Of a stretch of DNA of 6,695 nucleotides, positions 1 through 5,700 are shown piece after piece. The stretch comes from JBIKLM01 sp044375105 (GTDB lineage: Bacteria > Planctomycetota > UBA1135 > GCA-002686595). The notes beneath the pieces were generated by a model that saw only the letters and a list, made by a program, of their open reading frames with translations, was not told the origin of the DNA and did no database searches. The stretch lies in the NCBI GenBank assembly GCA_044375105.1, contig JBILNK010000213.1, positions 1-6,695 of the forward strand. Direction: 5' to 3'. How positions within the stretch are numbered: the first letter of the stretch is position 1; each line of letters starts with the position of its first letter. A program made the position numbers and the translations under genes.

Positions 1-815
1 CCGCGCTCCCCATCGCGCCAGCCCAGCAGGCCGCGCGTGAGCGCCTTGTAGACCGGCTTGCCGCAGCGCAGCCACAGGGCCGCCAGCAGGGAGCGGCGAC
101 CGACCTCCGGCAGGCGCGCGGCCCGCTCGGGATCGCGCAGCAGGTAGCGGCGCGCGATCTTGCGCACATGGCGCAGGTCCTCGGCCGCTCGCACGCGCGC
201 CGTGCGTCCGGATCCCGAATGCCAGCTCGAGAGCTGGAAGTCGATCAGCGCCGGGCTGCCATCGAGCAGCACCAACAGGTTCTGCTCCTTGTGCAGGTCG
301 TTGTGGCGCAGCCCCAGGCCATGCAGGGTCGTCAGCAGCCCCTCCAGATGTTCGAAATAACGCCGCGAGAGCAGCGGCGTGCGATCGAGGGGCGCTCCCG
401 GCAGAAAGGTGCGGCCGACCCACTCGCCGGCGGGGAGGCGCGCGGCCGGCCCTGTCCCCGGCTGTTTTGCCAGCTCCTCTGACAAGGCGGCCTGGGCGGC
501 GGTCAGCCAGGCGCCGGGGACCGCCTGCGGCAAGCGCCCCGCCAGCAGGCCCGCCAGCGCGGGGTCCCGGGCCACACAAGCCGCGAGCCGTTCCAGCGTG
601 CGCCGTTCGCGCCGAGCCAGCAACGCGCCCACGGCGCGACCGAAAGGCCGCAGGGGGCCCGGGATGCCCTCGGCGCGCGCCTCGGACGCAGCGATCGGAC
701 GACGCAGCACGAAGCGCTCGCCCGCGGACGTAGTCCACAATTCCACGGCTCCGAACAGGTCCCGTTTGAGCACGGCCTCCCGCCGAGCCGAAGCGCAGGC
801 TTGATCCCTGGCCAT
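1..815 (-). CDS. Atypical (WaaP/InaA/RIO-like) kinase, C-terminus cut by window edge
   Basis: Reading the minus strand from ATG 815-813 gives 271 residues with no stop before the left edge. The catalytic loop is HNDLHKEQN (residues 171-179, catalytic Asp173) and a DFG-equivalent DFQ follows at 192-194 (Asp192), the layout of Kdo kinase/WaaP/RIO-type small-molecule or protein kinases. Glu70 in LLARRERRTLERLA is a likely helix-C Glu. The tail GKPVYKALTRGLLGWRDGER (252-271) resembles, from memory, the conserved C-terminus of a bacterial kinase family often annotated as serine/threonine or LPS kinase, so probably only a few residues are missing. The expected VAIK-type lysine appears as Arg (FVLRRP, 35-40). 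No signal peptide or membrane segment is seen, so it should be cytoplasmic. It is transcribed divergently from the ABC exporter. An LPS-core sugar kinase role is suggested only by family and by lpxB about 2 kb away; a protein kinase is equally possible. Confidence 0.8.
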   Translation of the reverse strand, partial: MARDQACASARREAVLKRDLFGAVELWTTSAGERFVLRRPIAASEARAEGIPGPLRPFGRAVGALLARRERRTLERLAACVARDPALAGLLAGRLPQAVPGAWLTAAQAALSEELAKQPGTGPAARLPAGEWVGRTFLPGAPLDRTPLLSRRYFEHLEGLLTTLHGLGLRHNDLHKEQNLLVLLDGSPALIDFQLSSWHSGSGRTARVRAAEDLRHVRKIARRYLLRDPERAARLPEVGRRSLLAALWLRCGKPVYKALTRGLLGWRDGER

Positions 816-892
816 GACCGCCGCAGTCTCGGGTGAGCGGTCGTGGGCTGCAAGCCCGAACGCCCCCTCTGGGGACCGCCGAAATCCCCGCG
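816..892. promoter_or_regulatory. Divergent intergenic region, potential three-way-junction leader
   Basis: These 77 nt separate the kinase start (minus strand) from the ABC ATPase start (plus strand) and must hold the promoters or leaders for both. I see no convincing -35/-10 pair. They can fold into a closing stem GCGGTC (837-842)/GACCGC (874-879) around two small hairpins: GGGCT-gca-AGCCC (845-857) and CCCC-tct-GGGG (864-874, which competes for G874). A 15-nt sequence, GCAGTCTCGGGTGAG (823-837), resembles the tandem repeat units at 6085-6154. Function is unknown. Confidence 0.4.
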
Positions 893-1825
893 ATGCACCG
901 CGACCCGCCCCCCCACGCCGGCATCCGGACCCACGGTCTGTGCCGCAGCTTCGGCGCGCAGCGCGCCCTGCAGCCGCTCGACCTGGAGATCGAACCGGGG
1001 GCGATCGTCGGACTGGTCGGCCCGAACGGCAGCGGCAAATCGACCCTCCTGCGGCTCCTGGTGGGGCTGCTGCGGCCGAACTCCGGCAGCGCCTGGGTCG
1101 GCGGCATCGAGCTCGCCGGGGACGGCCTGGCGGTGCGCCGACGGGCCAGCTTCGCGCCGGGCGAGATCGCCTGCTATCCGGAGCTCAGCGGCCACGCGCA
1201 CCTCGATTGGTTCCTGGAGGGCCGCGGCCGGGCGGCGCGCCAGCGCGGACGCCGGCTGATGGAGCGCCTGGGCTTGCCGGGCCAGCGCCTGTTGCGCGCC
1301 TACAGCCATGGCATGAAGCGCCAGCTGATGTTCGCCGCCGCCCTGGCCCCGGAAGTCCCGGTGCGCATCCTGGACGAGCCGACCGAAGGACTCGATCCGA
1401 CCAAACGCGGCGAGGTCCTGGCGATCTTGGAGGAGGACCGGGCTCAGGATCGCACCCTGCTGCTGTCCTCGCACCACCTGGGGGAGGTCGACCGCGCCTG
1501 CGAGCGGCTGCTGTTCCTGAGCGGCGGTCGGCTGATCGCGGACGAGCGGGCCAGCGACCTGAGCGAGCGCTCGCGGCGGCTGCTGCGCCTGTCTTTCGAG
1601 ACCCCGGAGGAAGCGGCGCGCGTCGCGGCCCGCTTGAACGGCTGCGCCCGCTCGGTCAAAGCCCGCGGGCCGCGCCTGACGATCGAACTCGAACGGCCCG
1701 ATCCGCGCCTGCTCTTGGCCGAGTGGGCCAGGGATGGCTCCCTGCCGGCTCCCCAGCGCATCGACTACGGCCTGCTGTCTTTGCCCGACCTGTATCGCGA
1801 CCTCTACGGCGTGGAGGGCCTCTGA
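893..1825 (+). CDS. ABC-2 type exporter ATP-binding subunit
   Basis: A 310-residue cytoplasmic ATPase that should power export by the membrane protein encoded next to it. Motifs in order: Walker A GPNGSGKST (43-51); a Q-loop region FAPGEIACYPELSG (87-100) in which the usual Gln is replaced, as in many ABC-2 ATPases with a GYLPGE-type motif; signature YSHGMKRQ (137-144) in place of LSGGQ; Walker B plus D-loop VRILDEPTEGLDP (157-169, catalytic Glu162); and switch His in SSHH (192-195). About 90 C-terminal residues follow the ATPase core, as in NatA/CcmA-like exporters. The ATG at 893 is preferred because the ATPase fold begins about 10 residues later; the frame stays open upstream to a GTG at 833, but that stretch does not resemble the family. 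No good Shine-Dalgarno is visible. A C7 run (908-914) lies in the first codons. Substrate cannot be inferred. Confidence 0.92.
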   Translation: MHRDPPPHAGIRTHGLCRSFGAQRALQPLDLEIEPGAIVGLVGPNGSGKSTLLRLLVGLLRPNSGSAWVGGIELAGDGLAVRRRASFAPGEIACYPELSGHAHLDWFLEGRGRAARQRGRRLMERLGLPGQRLLRAYSHGMKRQLMFAAALAPEVPVRILDEPTEGLDPTKRGEVLAILEEDRAQDRTLLLSSHHLGEVDRACERLLFLSGGRLIADERASDLSERSRRLLRLSFETPEEAARVAARLNGCARSVKARGPRLTIELERPDPRLLLAEWARDGSLPAPQRIDYGLLSLPDLYRDLYGVEGL

Positions 1826-1832
1826 GCGCGCC

Positions 1833-2603
1833 ATGCCCCATCCCTGGAGATCGCTCTGGTATCGGATCCTGGGCCTGACCCTGGTGCTGGGCCTGGCCCT
1901 GGGATTGGCGGTGGCCTATTTCCCCACCTACGCGGAGAACATCGGCGGCATCAAGAAGCTGGCCCCGCTGCCGGTGCTGCGCTCCCTGCTCGACGAGCTC
2001 GAGGCCGGAGGCCTTTGGGCCTACATGTCGGGGCAGCATCTGTTCAAGGGCTGCAACACGATCGGCTGCGTGGCGGCGGTCGTTTTCGGCGCCTTTGCGA
2101 TCGCGGGCGAAAGCGAACGCCGCACCCTCGAGATCGTGCTGGCGCGCCCGCGCTCGCGCCGCAGCCTGCTGCTCGAGCGCTACCTGACGGGTCTCTTGGC
2201 CCTGGTCCTGCCCACCTTCGCGACCACCTACGCCATCGAGCCGCTGATGGCGCTGTGCGAGGTCCCCGGTGGGTTTCCGACATGGCTGCTGAGCCTGGCC
2301 GCCCTGCACCAAAGCCTGTTCCTGGCGGCGGTCTTCAGCCTGGCATTCCTGTGCTCGGCCCTGGCCCAGCGCCCCGGGCGCATCGCGGGCGTCCTGCTGG
2401 CCCTGGGCATGGTGCAGTTTTCGCTTTACCTGGTCGAAACCGCCACGCGCTTCAGCGTGTTCCGCCTGGCCGACGTGTGGAGCTATCGACGCATCGAGCA
2501 GCAGGGCGCCCTCGACGCCCCGGTGGTGCTCGGGCTGGCGGCCTTCTGCCTGATCTGCCTGGCCGCCGCGGAGCGGGCCTTCGCGCGGCGCCTGCCGGCC
2601 TGA
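1833..2603 (+). CDS. ABC-2 type transporter permease subunit
   Basis: A 256-residue polytopic inner-membrane protein beginning 7 nt after the ATPase stop, so the two form an operon and presumably a homodimeric exporter of two ATPases and two permeases. Six hydrophobic segments are visible, at about 11-30, 75-92, 117-140, 151-176, 183-202 and 230-247. Between segments 2 and 3 the cytoplasmic motif GESERRTLEIVLARPRSRR (92-110) matches the conserved ERE-GTLE-LL-RP-SR element of ABC-2 permeases (NosY/NatB/YhaP types), which contacts the ATPase. The larger extracytoplasmic loop lies between segments 1 and 2. GGAGGG at 1813-1818, inside the ATPase gene, is a possible ribosome site, though its 14-nt spacing is long. 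The ATG at 1833 is chosen over in-frame starts inside the ATPase gene because it begins just ahead of the first membrane helix. The substrate is unknown. Confidence 0.9.
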   Translation: MPHPWRSLWYRILGLTLVLGLALGLAVAYFPTYAENIGGIKKLAPLPVLRSLLDELEAGGLWAYMSGQHLFKGCNTIGCVAAVVFGAFAIAGESERRTLEIVLARPRSRRSLLLERYLTGLLALVLPTFATTYAIEPLMALCEVPGGFPTWLLSLAALHQSLFLAAVFSLAFLCSALAQRPGRIAGVLLALGMVQFSLYLVETATRFSVFRLADVWSYRRIEQQGALDAPVVLGLAAFCLICLAAAERAFARRLPA

Positions 2604-2912
2604 AGCGGAGCGCCGGAGCGAAACGGGACCCGGTCCGCGGGCCTGCCCCCGCGGCCGGTCGCGGCGCGCCGACGCGCCCAGGGCCATCGCGCCCAGCCGC
2701 GCCGAGGGCCGCAACCCGCTCCGATCGGGGCGGGAGCGCGCTCCGCGATGGCGGCCGTCGAGAGGTCCGGGCATGCCCGCGCGGCTGCGGACTGCCCGCC
2801 CCGGCGCGCCGCGGGGCGAGCCCGAAGGAGAGGGCCCCCCGCCCGGGAAAGCCCAGCCGGGCGCGGCGCCCGGGCAGCGCCCTGCGTAGGCTCTGCCCTC
2901 CAGCCCGCGCCG
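2604..2912. other. GC-rich intergenic region with stacked palindromes
   Basis: 309 nt between the exporter operon and lpxB. No convincing gene: the frame upstream of lpxB is open from ATG 2748, but its translation is Arg/Ala/Pro-rich with no family resemblance. The region is rich in inverted repeats: a hairpin at 2627-2660, the 12-nt palindrome GGAGCGCGCTCC at 2733-2744 whose left half can also pair with CGCTCC at 2717-2722, and CCGGGCGC/GCGCCCGG at 2857-2873. The 9-mer CGCGCCCAG occurs at 2673-2681 and 2688-2696. The lpxB promoter, if separate from the exporter's, should lie here, but I see no clear box sequences. Confidence 0.5.
2627..2660 (+). terminator. Strong hairpin downstream of exporter operon, no U-tract
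   Basis: The core stem is CCGCGGG/CCCGCGG (7 bp, loop CCTGCC). It extends outward through GACCGG-type pairing, with a bulged T and a bulged C on the left arm, to about 13 bp. It starts about 24 nt after the permease stop. There is no downstream T run, so it is not a canonical intrinsic terminator; it could stabilise the 3' end or assist factor-dependent termination. Confidence 0.3.
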
Positions 2913-4310
2913 ATGTCCGCCCTCCCCCGCCCCCAGGGACCCAGCCCGCGCGCCAACCTCGCCTGCGCCCTGGCCCAGACCCTCGCCCAGGGCGCGCTCC
3001 TGCCGCTCCGGCTGCTGGGGGACGCCTGGGCCCGGGAGCGCCGCCTGGCGGACTTCGAGCGCCTCTGGACCGCTGCCGCCGCGCCCCTCGATCCCGAGCC
3101 GGCGCTGCCCGGCCCCCCGCGGCCCCTGACCCTGTTCCTGTCCTGCGCCGAAGCCTCCGGCGAGCACCACGGGCTCTACCTGCTGCAGGCCATCGAAACG
3201 CGCCTGAGGGAAGCCGGCTGGCCGCCGCCGCGCTGGTTTGGCCTGGGCGGCCCGCGCCTGCGCGATGCGGGCGTCACGCTGGTCGGCGATCCCGTGGCCC
3301 GCGCGGCCATGGGCTTCGGCGTGGCCAAGGCCCTGCCCTTCTACCTGCGCCTGCTGGAAACCGCTGCCGCAACCCTGCAGCGAGAGCGCGTCGACCTGTG
3401 CATCGGCGTCGATTCCCCGGCGCTCAACGGCCCGTTGGCGGGCATGGCCAAGCGCTGCGGGGTGCGCACGCTGCAATTCGTCGCGCCGCAGCACTGGGCC
3501 TGGGCCCCCTGGCGCAGCGGCGCTTGGGGCCGGCGGGTCGATCTGACGCTGACCCTGCTGCCCTTCGAGCCGGTTTGGTTCGCCGCCCGCGGCGTCCACA
3601 CCCGCCACGTGGGGCATCCGATCCTGGACGAGCTGCCCCCGCGGCGAGCTGTGGCGACCGTTCCGCGGCTGGTGCTGCTGCCGGGCAGCCGCCGCTCGGT
3701 GATCGCCCGGCACCTGCCCGTGCAGCTGGCGCTGGCGGCGGCCCTGCGCGCCCGCCGGCCCGAGACCGAGGTGTGCGTGGTCCAGGGGCGCAGCGAGCTC
3801 GGCCCCCAGATCGAAGCGATCTTGGCGGCCGAGGGCGCCCGCGGCTGGGCCCGCTTGGCGCTCGGCGATCTGCACGAGCACCTGGCCGGGGCCCGGGCGG
3901 CGATCTCGGTCAGCGGGACGGTGCTGCTCGACCTGCTGCACCAGCGCATCCCGGCCCTGGTGATCTACCGGGTCGAATCGGCCTTCGAGGAATGGCTCGG
4001 ACGCCGGGCCCTGAGCGTGCCCTGCTTCGGCATCACCAACCTGCTGGCGGGCCGCAGGGTCCTGCCCGAATTCGGTTTCCGGGGCGCCGCGCCCCTCGAG
4101 GCGCTCGGGCGGGCCCTGGAGGGCCTCTGGGAGCCCGGCCCGGCCCGGGAGGAGGCCCTGGCGGGCCTCGAACTCGCGGCCGAGCGCCTGGGGCCCCCGG
4201 GGGCCAACCGGCGCGCCGCGGCCTGGGCCCTGTCCCTGGCCGCGGGCGAAAAACCGCCCGAACGCCATGAAGCTGGCGCGCCCAGGGCCGTAGGGAGCCG
4301 GACTCGATGA
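2913..4310 (+). CDS. lpxB: Lipid-A-disaccharide synthase (divergent, N-terminally extended)
   Basis: LpxB is a membrane-associated GT19 glycosyltransferase that joins UDP-2,3-diacylglucosamine and lipid X to make the lipid A disaccharide. The 465-residue product carries recognisable LpxB blocks: LSCAEASGE (77-84, usual GETSGD), FGLGGPRLRDAG (109-120), CIGVDSPALN (163-172, usual GIDAPDFN), APQHWAW (191-197), RHVGHPILD (231-239), LLPGSRRS (255-262), ISVSGTVLLD (331-340, usual ASGTAALE, so Glu becomes Asp) and NLLAGR (376-381). E. coli LpxB has about 380 residues; the excess is mostly an N-terminal extension of about 70 residues with an amphipathic-looking stretch (15-45), plus a charged tail. 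ATG 2913 is the last Met before the conserved core; starts as far back as 2748 are in frame but the sequence there is low-complexity. No Shine-Dalgarno is visible. Its TGA overlaps the next gene's ATG, implying translational coupling. Confidence 0.88.
   Translation: MSALPRPQGPSPRANLACALAQTLAQGALLPLRLLGDAWARERRLADFERLWTAAAAPLDPEPALPGPPRPLTLFLSCAEASGEHHGLYLLQAIETRLREAGWPPPRWFGLGGPRLRDAGVTLVGDPVARAAMGFGVAKALPFYLRLLETAAATLQRERVDLCIGVDSPALNGPLAGMAKRCGVRTLQFVAPQHWAWAPWRSGAWGRRVDLTLTLLPFEPVWFAARGVHTRHVGHPILDELPPRRAVATVPRLVLLPGSRRSVIARHLPVQLALAAALRARRPETEVCVVQGRSELGPQIEAILAAEGARGWARLALGDLHEHLAGARAAISVSGTVLLDLLHQRIPALVIYRVESAFEEWLGRRALSVPCFGITNLLAGRRVLPEFGFRGAAPLEALGRALEGLWEPGPAREEALAGLELAAERLGPPGANRRAAAWALSLAAGEKPPERHEAGAPRAVGSRTR
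4292..4297 (+). promoter_or_regulatory. Ribosome binding site for sigma factor, inside lpxB
   Basis: AGGGAG ends 9 nt before ATG 4307, within the last codons of lpxB. It is one of the clearer Shine-Dalgarno-like sequences in a window where most starts lack one, and it supports the ATGA-overlap start. Confidence 0.6.
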
Positions 4311-4963
4311 GCGACGGCCAGCCCCCCCTGGACAGCGAAGCCGACCGCCTGATGCGCGCCGCCAAAGCCGGCGACCCGCGCGCATTCGACGCGTTGGTGG
4401 AGAGCCTGCGGGCGCGCGCCTTCCGCGTGGCCTTCGGCCTGGTCGGCTCGCGGGACGACGCCATGGACCTCGCCCAGGAAGCCTTCCTCAAGATCTACCG
4501 CGCGCGGGACAGCTTCGACGAGAGCCAGCCATTCCTGCCCTGGTTCCATCGCATCCTGAAGAACACCTGCATCAGCTTCCTGCGCAAGCGCCGCGGCGCG
4601 GGGCCGGTGTCCTTGGACGGCGATGGCGAAGAGGACCTGCCGGCGCTCGAGCCGGCAAGCCGCGACGAACCGGTGGGCAGCGAGCTGGTGCAGGGCGAAG
4701 TCCAAGCGACCTTCCGGGCGGCCTTCGCCCAGCTTTCCGCCGCGGACCGCGAGGTGCTGGCCTTGCGCCACTTCGACGACCGCTCCTACGGCGAGATCGC
4801 CGCCGCCCTGGGCCTGCCCGAGGGCACCGTGATGTCGCGCCTGTTCCACGCCCGCCGCCGCCTGCGCGAGCGCCTCCGGCCGCTGCTGGCCAGCCTGGCG
4901 ATCGAAGACCTGGACGACGGAACCACGAGCCCGCGCTTCCCGCGCCTCGCCCGCAGCCGCTGA
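4307..4963 (+). CDS. RNA polymerase ECF-type sigma factor
   Basis: A 218-residue group 4 (ECF) sigma factor that would direct RNA polymerase to a dedicated promoter set. Region 2 spans about 25-96: DDAMDLAQEAFLKIYRARDSF (50-70) is the region 2.2 core-binding helix and PFLPWFHRILKNTCISFLRKR (75-95) covers 2.3-2.4 promoter melting and -10 recognition. A Glu/Asp-rich linker follows (97-130). Region 4 (about 134-190) has LSAADREVLALRHFDDRSYGE and the helix-turn-helix YGEIAAALGLPEGTVMSRLF (161-180), which reads the -35 element. The ATG overlaps the lpxB stop as ATGA, and AGGGAG (4292-4297) lies 9 nt upstream, so this start is well supported. The next gene begins at its stop codon as TGATG, the usual sigma/anti-sigma arrangement. 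Which genes it controls cannot be seen; no GGAAC/CGTC-type ECF promoter was found in this window. Confidence 0.93.
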   Translation: MSDGQPPLDSEADRLMRAAKAGDPRAFDALVESLRARAFRVAFGLVGSRDDAMDLAQEAFLKIYRARDSFDESQPFLPWFHRILKNTCISFLRKRRGAGPVSLDGDGEEDLPALEPASRDEPVGSELVQGEVQATFRAAFAQLSAADREVLALRHFDDRSYGEIAAALGLPEGTVMSRLFHARRRLRERLRPLLASLAIEDLDDGTTSPRFPRLARSR

Positions 4964-5415
4964 TGGATTCCCCCGCGCAGTCCGACCCCGAACCGAGCGA
5001 GCGCGAGCTGCTGGCCATGGCCTTCGCCGATGGCGAGCTCTCCGGAGCGCGCCTGGCCGAGTTCCAAAGGCGCTTGCTCGCCGAACCCGAGCTAGCCCGC
5101 GAAGTCAGCGAGCTGGTCAAGCTCGACCTGCTCGCCCGCCAGCAGGCGCCGCCCGAACCGATCGACGCCGAATGGGCGCGCCTGGCGGCCGAACCGCGCC
5201 AGCGGCTGCTCAAGCGCTTCGGCACACTGCTGTTCTTCGGCGGCGCGACGCTGTTCTCGCTCGGTTATCTGCTGGCCGCCTTCACCGGCCGGGCCCTGCT
5301 GATCCGGCCGGGCCTGTTCTGCCTCAGCCTGGGCTTCCTGCTGCTCTTGTGGGCCGGGATACGCCAGCGTCTGCGCGAGCTGCCCTACGACCCCTACGTG
5401 CACGTCAAGCGTTGA
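4963..5415 (+). CDS. Probable anti-sigma factor / small two-helix membrane protein
   Basis: A 150-residue protein whose ATG shares one base with the sigma factor stop (TGATG), so the two are very probably co-translated. The N-terminal half is cytoplasmic: ELLAMAFADGELSGARLAEF (15-34) followed by LLAEPELAREVSELV (38-52) matches the DGEL...F...L..PELA..V pattern at the start of many anti-sigma factors. It has no His or Cys there, so the zinc HxxxCxxC site of ZAS-type anti-sigmas is absent. Two hydrophobic helices follow (about 86-107 and 112-131), separated by only a few residues, and a short charged tail ends in YDPYVHVKR. This leaves essentially no periplasmic sensor domain. It likely tethers or inhibits the sigma factor, but direct evidence is positional plus the weak N-terminal resemblance. 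It could also be an unrelated small membrane protein. Confidence 0.7.
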   Translation: MDSPAQSDPEPSERELLAMAFADGELSGARLAEFQRRLLAEPELAREVSELVKLDLLARQQAPPEPIDAEWARLAAEPRQRLLKRFGTLLFFGGATLFSLGYLLAAFTGRALLIRPGLFCLSLGFLLLLWAGIRQRLRELPYDPYVHVKR

Positions 5416-5417
5416 GA

Positions 5418-5440
5418 CCGCGGGGGGCTGCCCGGCGCGG
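5418..5440 (+). terminator. Hairpin directly after anti-sigma stop
   Basis: The stem CCGCG (5418-5422)/CGCGG (5436-5440) surrounds an inner GGG-CTG-CCC (5425-5433) with a symmetric GG/GG internal loop. It begins 3 nt after the stop codon. There is no T-tract, so it is at best a non-canonical terminator or 3'-end stabiliser for the lpxB-sigma operon. Confidence 0.35.
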
Positions 5441-5464
5441 CCGATGCTCCGCGGCCGATGCACC
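5437..5464. repeat. 14-nt tandem duplication
   Basis: GCGGCCGATGCTCC (5437-5450) is followed at once by GCGGCCGATGCACC (5451-5464): 13 of 14 positions match. Each unit contains an ATG, but neither opens a credible gene. The first unit overlaps the right arm of the preceding hairpin. Confidence 0.8.
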
Positions 5465-5590
5465 CGGCCGGCCGCCGGGGCTCGCCGGGCCCGATCCAGC
5501 GCACACCGAGGGGCTGGAACTGGGCCGCGAACTCCGCAAAAATAGCGCCTGCCCGACGCCGATACGCTGACTGCCAGAAAATGCGATCGT

Positions 5591-5607
5591 CTCGGGCTGA
5601 TCCCGAG
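5591..5607. other. Small perfect hairpin CTCGGG-ctgat-CCCGAG
   Basis: A 6-bp perfect inverted repeat with a 5-nt loop in the leader of the YbjQ-like gene, about 95 nt before its start. A short TTT follows on the plus strand, too short for an intrinsic terminator. It could be a leader structure or operator. Confidence 0.35.
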
Positions 5608-5681
5608 CCGCTTTACCGGCCATCCCGCCTGCCCTTCGGCCGCAGGTGGCGCTCCGAGAACCGCCGATCGAAGCCCGCCCG

Positions 5682-5690
5682 CCCCCCCCC
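5682..5690 (+). repeat. C9 homopolymer tract upstream of ybjQ-like start
   Basis: Nine consecutive C residues end 10 nt before ATG 5701, about where a ribosome binding site would normally lie. Tracts of this length can slip during replication, so length variation is possible; no function is shown. Confidence 0.5.
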
Positions 5691-5700
5691 ACTCCCCGGA

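Larger units (their letters stand above)
5416..5700. other. Intergenic region upstream of ybjQ-like gene
   Basis: 285 nt without a supported gene. In order it holds the hairpin at 5418-5440, a 14-nt tandem duplication at 5437-5464, GGCCGGCC-type palindromic DNA around 5465-5480, and a locally A/T-richer patch at about 5536-5590 (CAAAAATAG, GATACGCTGA, AGAAAATG) that is the likeliest promoter site for the next gene. A hairpin at 5591-5607 and a C9 tract at 5682-5690 follow. No strong -35/-10 pair was found. Confidence 0.45.

Noticed and set aside
833..892. GTG start for the ABC ATPase
   Set aside because: The 20 added residues do not resemble the family and overlap the structured divergent leader.
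503..1834. 443-codon open frame on the minus strand
   Set aside because: It is antisense to the ABC ATPase and out of frame with the kinase, whose correct reading from ATG 815 has kinase motifs.
2748..2912. Upstream in-frame extension of lpxB
   Set aside because: The 55 extra residues are Arg/Ala/Pro-rich and come from palindromic DNA; ATG 2913 already leaves about 70 residues before the conserved core.
2015..4270. 751-codon open frame on the plus strand
   Set aside because: It runs out of frame through the permease, the gap and lpxB. The product is Arg/Pro/Gly-rich with no recognisable domain, while the other frame gives clear families.
1656..4385. 909-codon open frame on the minus strand
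   Set aside because: It lies antisense to the permease and lpxB genes. The translation is Gln/Arg/Gly/Pro-rich with no motif; long antisense frames are expected opposite GC-rich genes where stop codons are rare.
4919..4923. GGAAC as an ECF -35 for autoregulation of the downstream gene
   Set aside because: It lies inside the sigma gene and no CGTC-type -10 follows at 15-17 nt.
5458..5700. Upstream in-frame extension of the YbjQ-like gene
   Set aside because: It would double the size of a family with a stable length of about 105-115 residues and would translate across a hairpin and a C9 tract.
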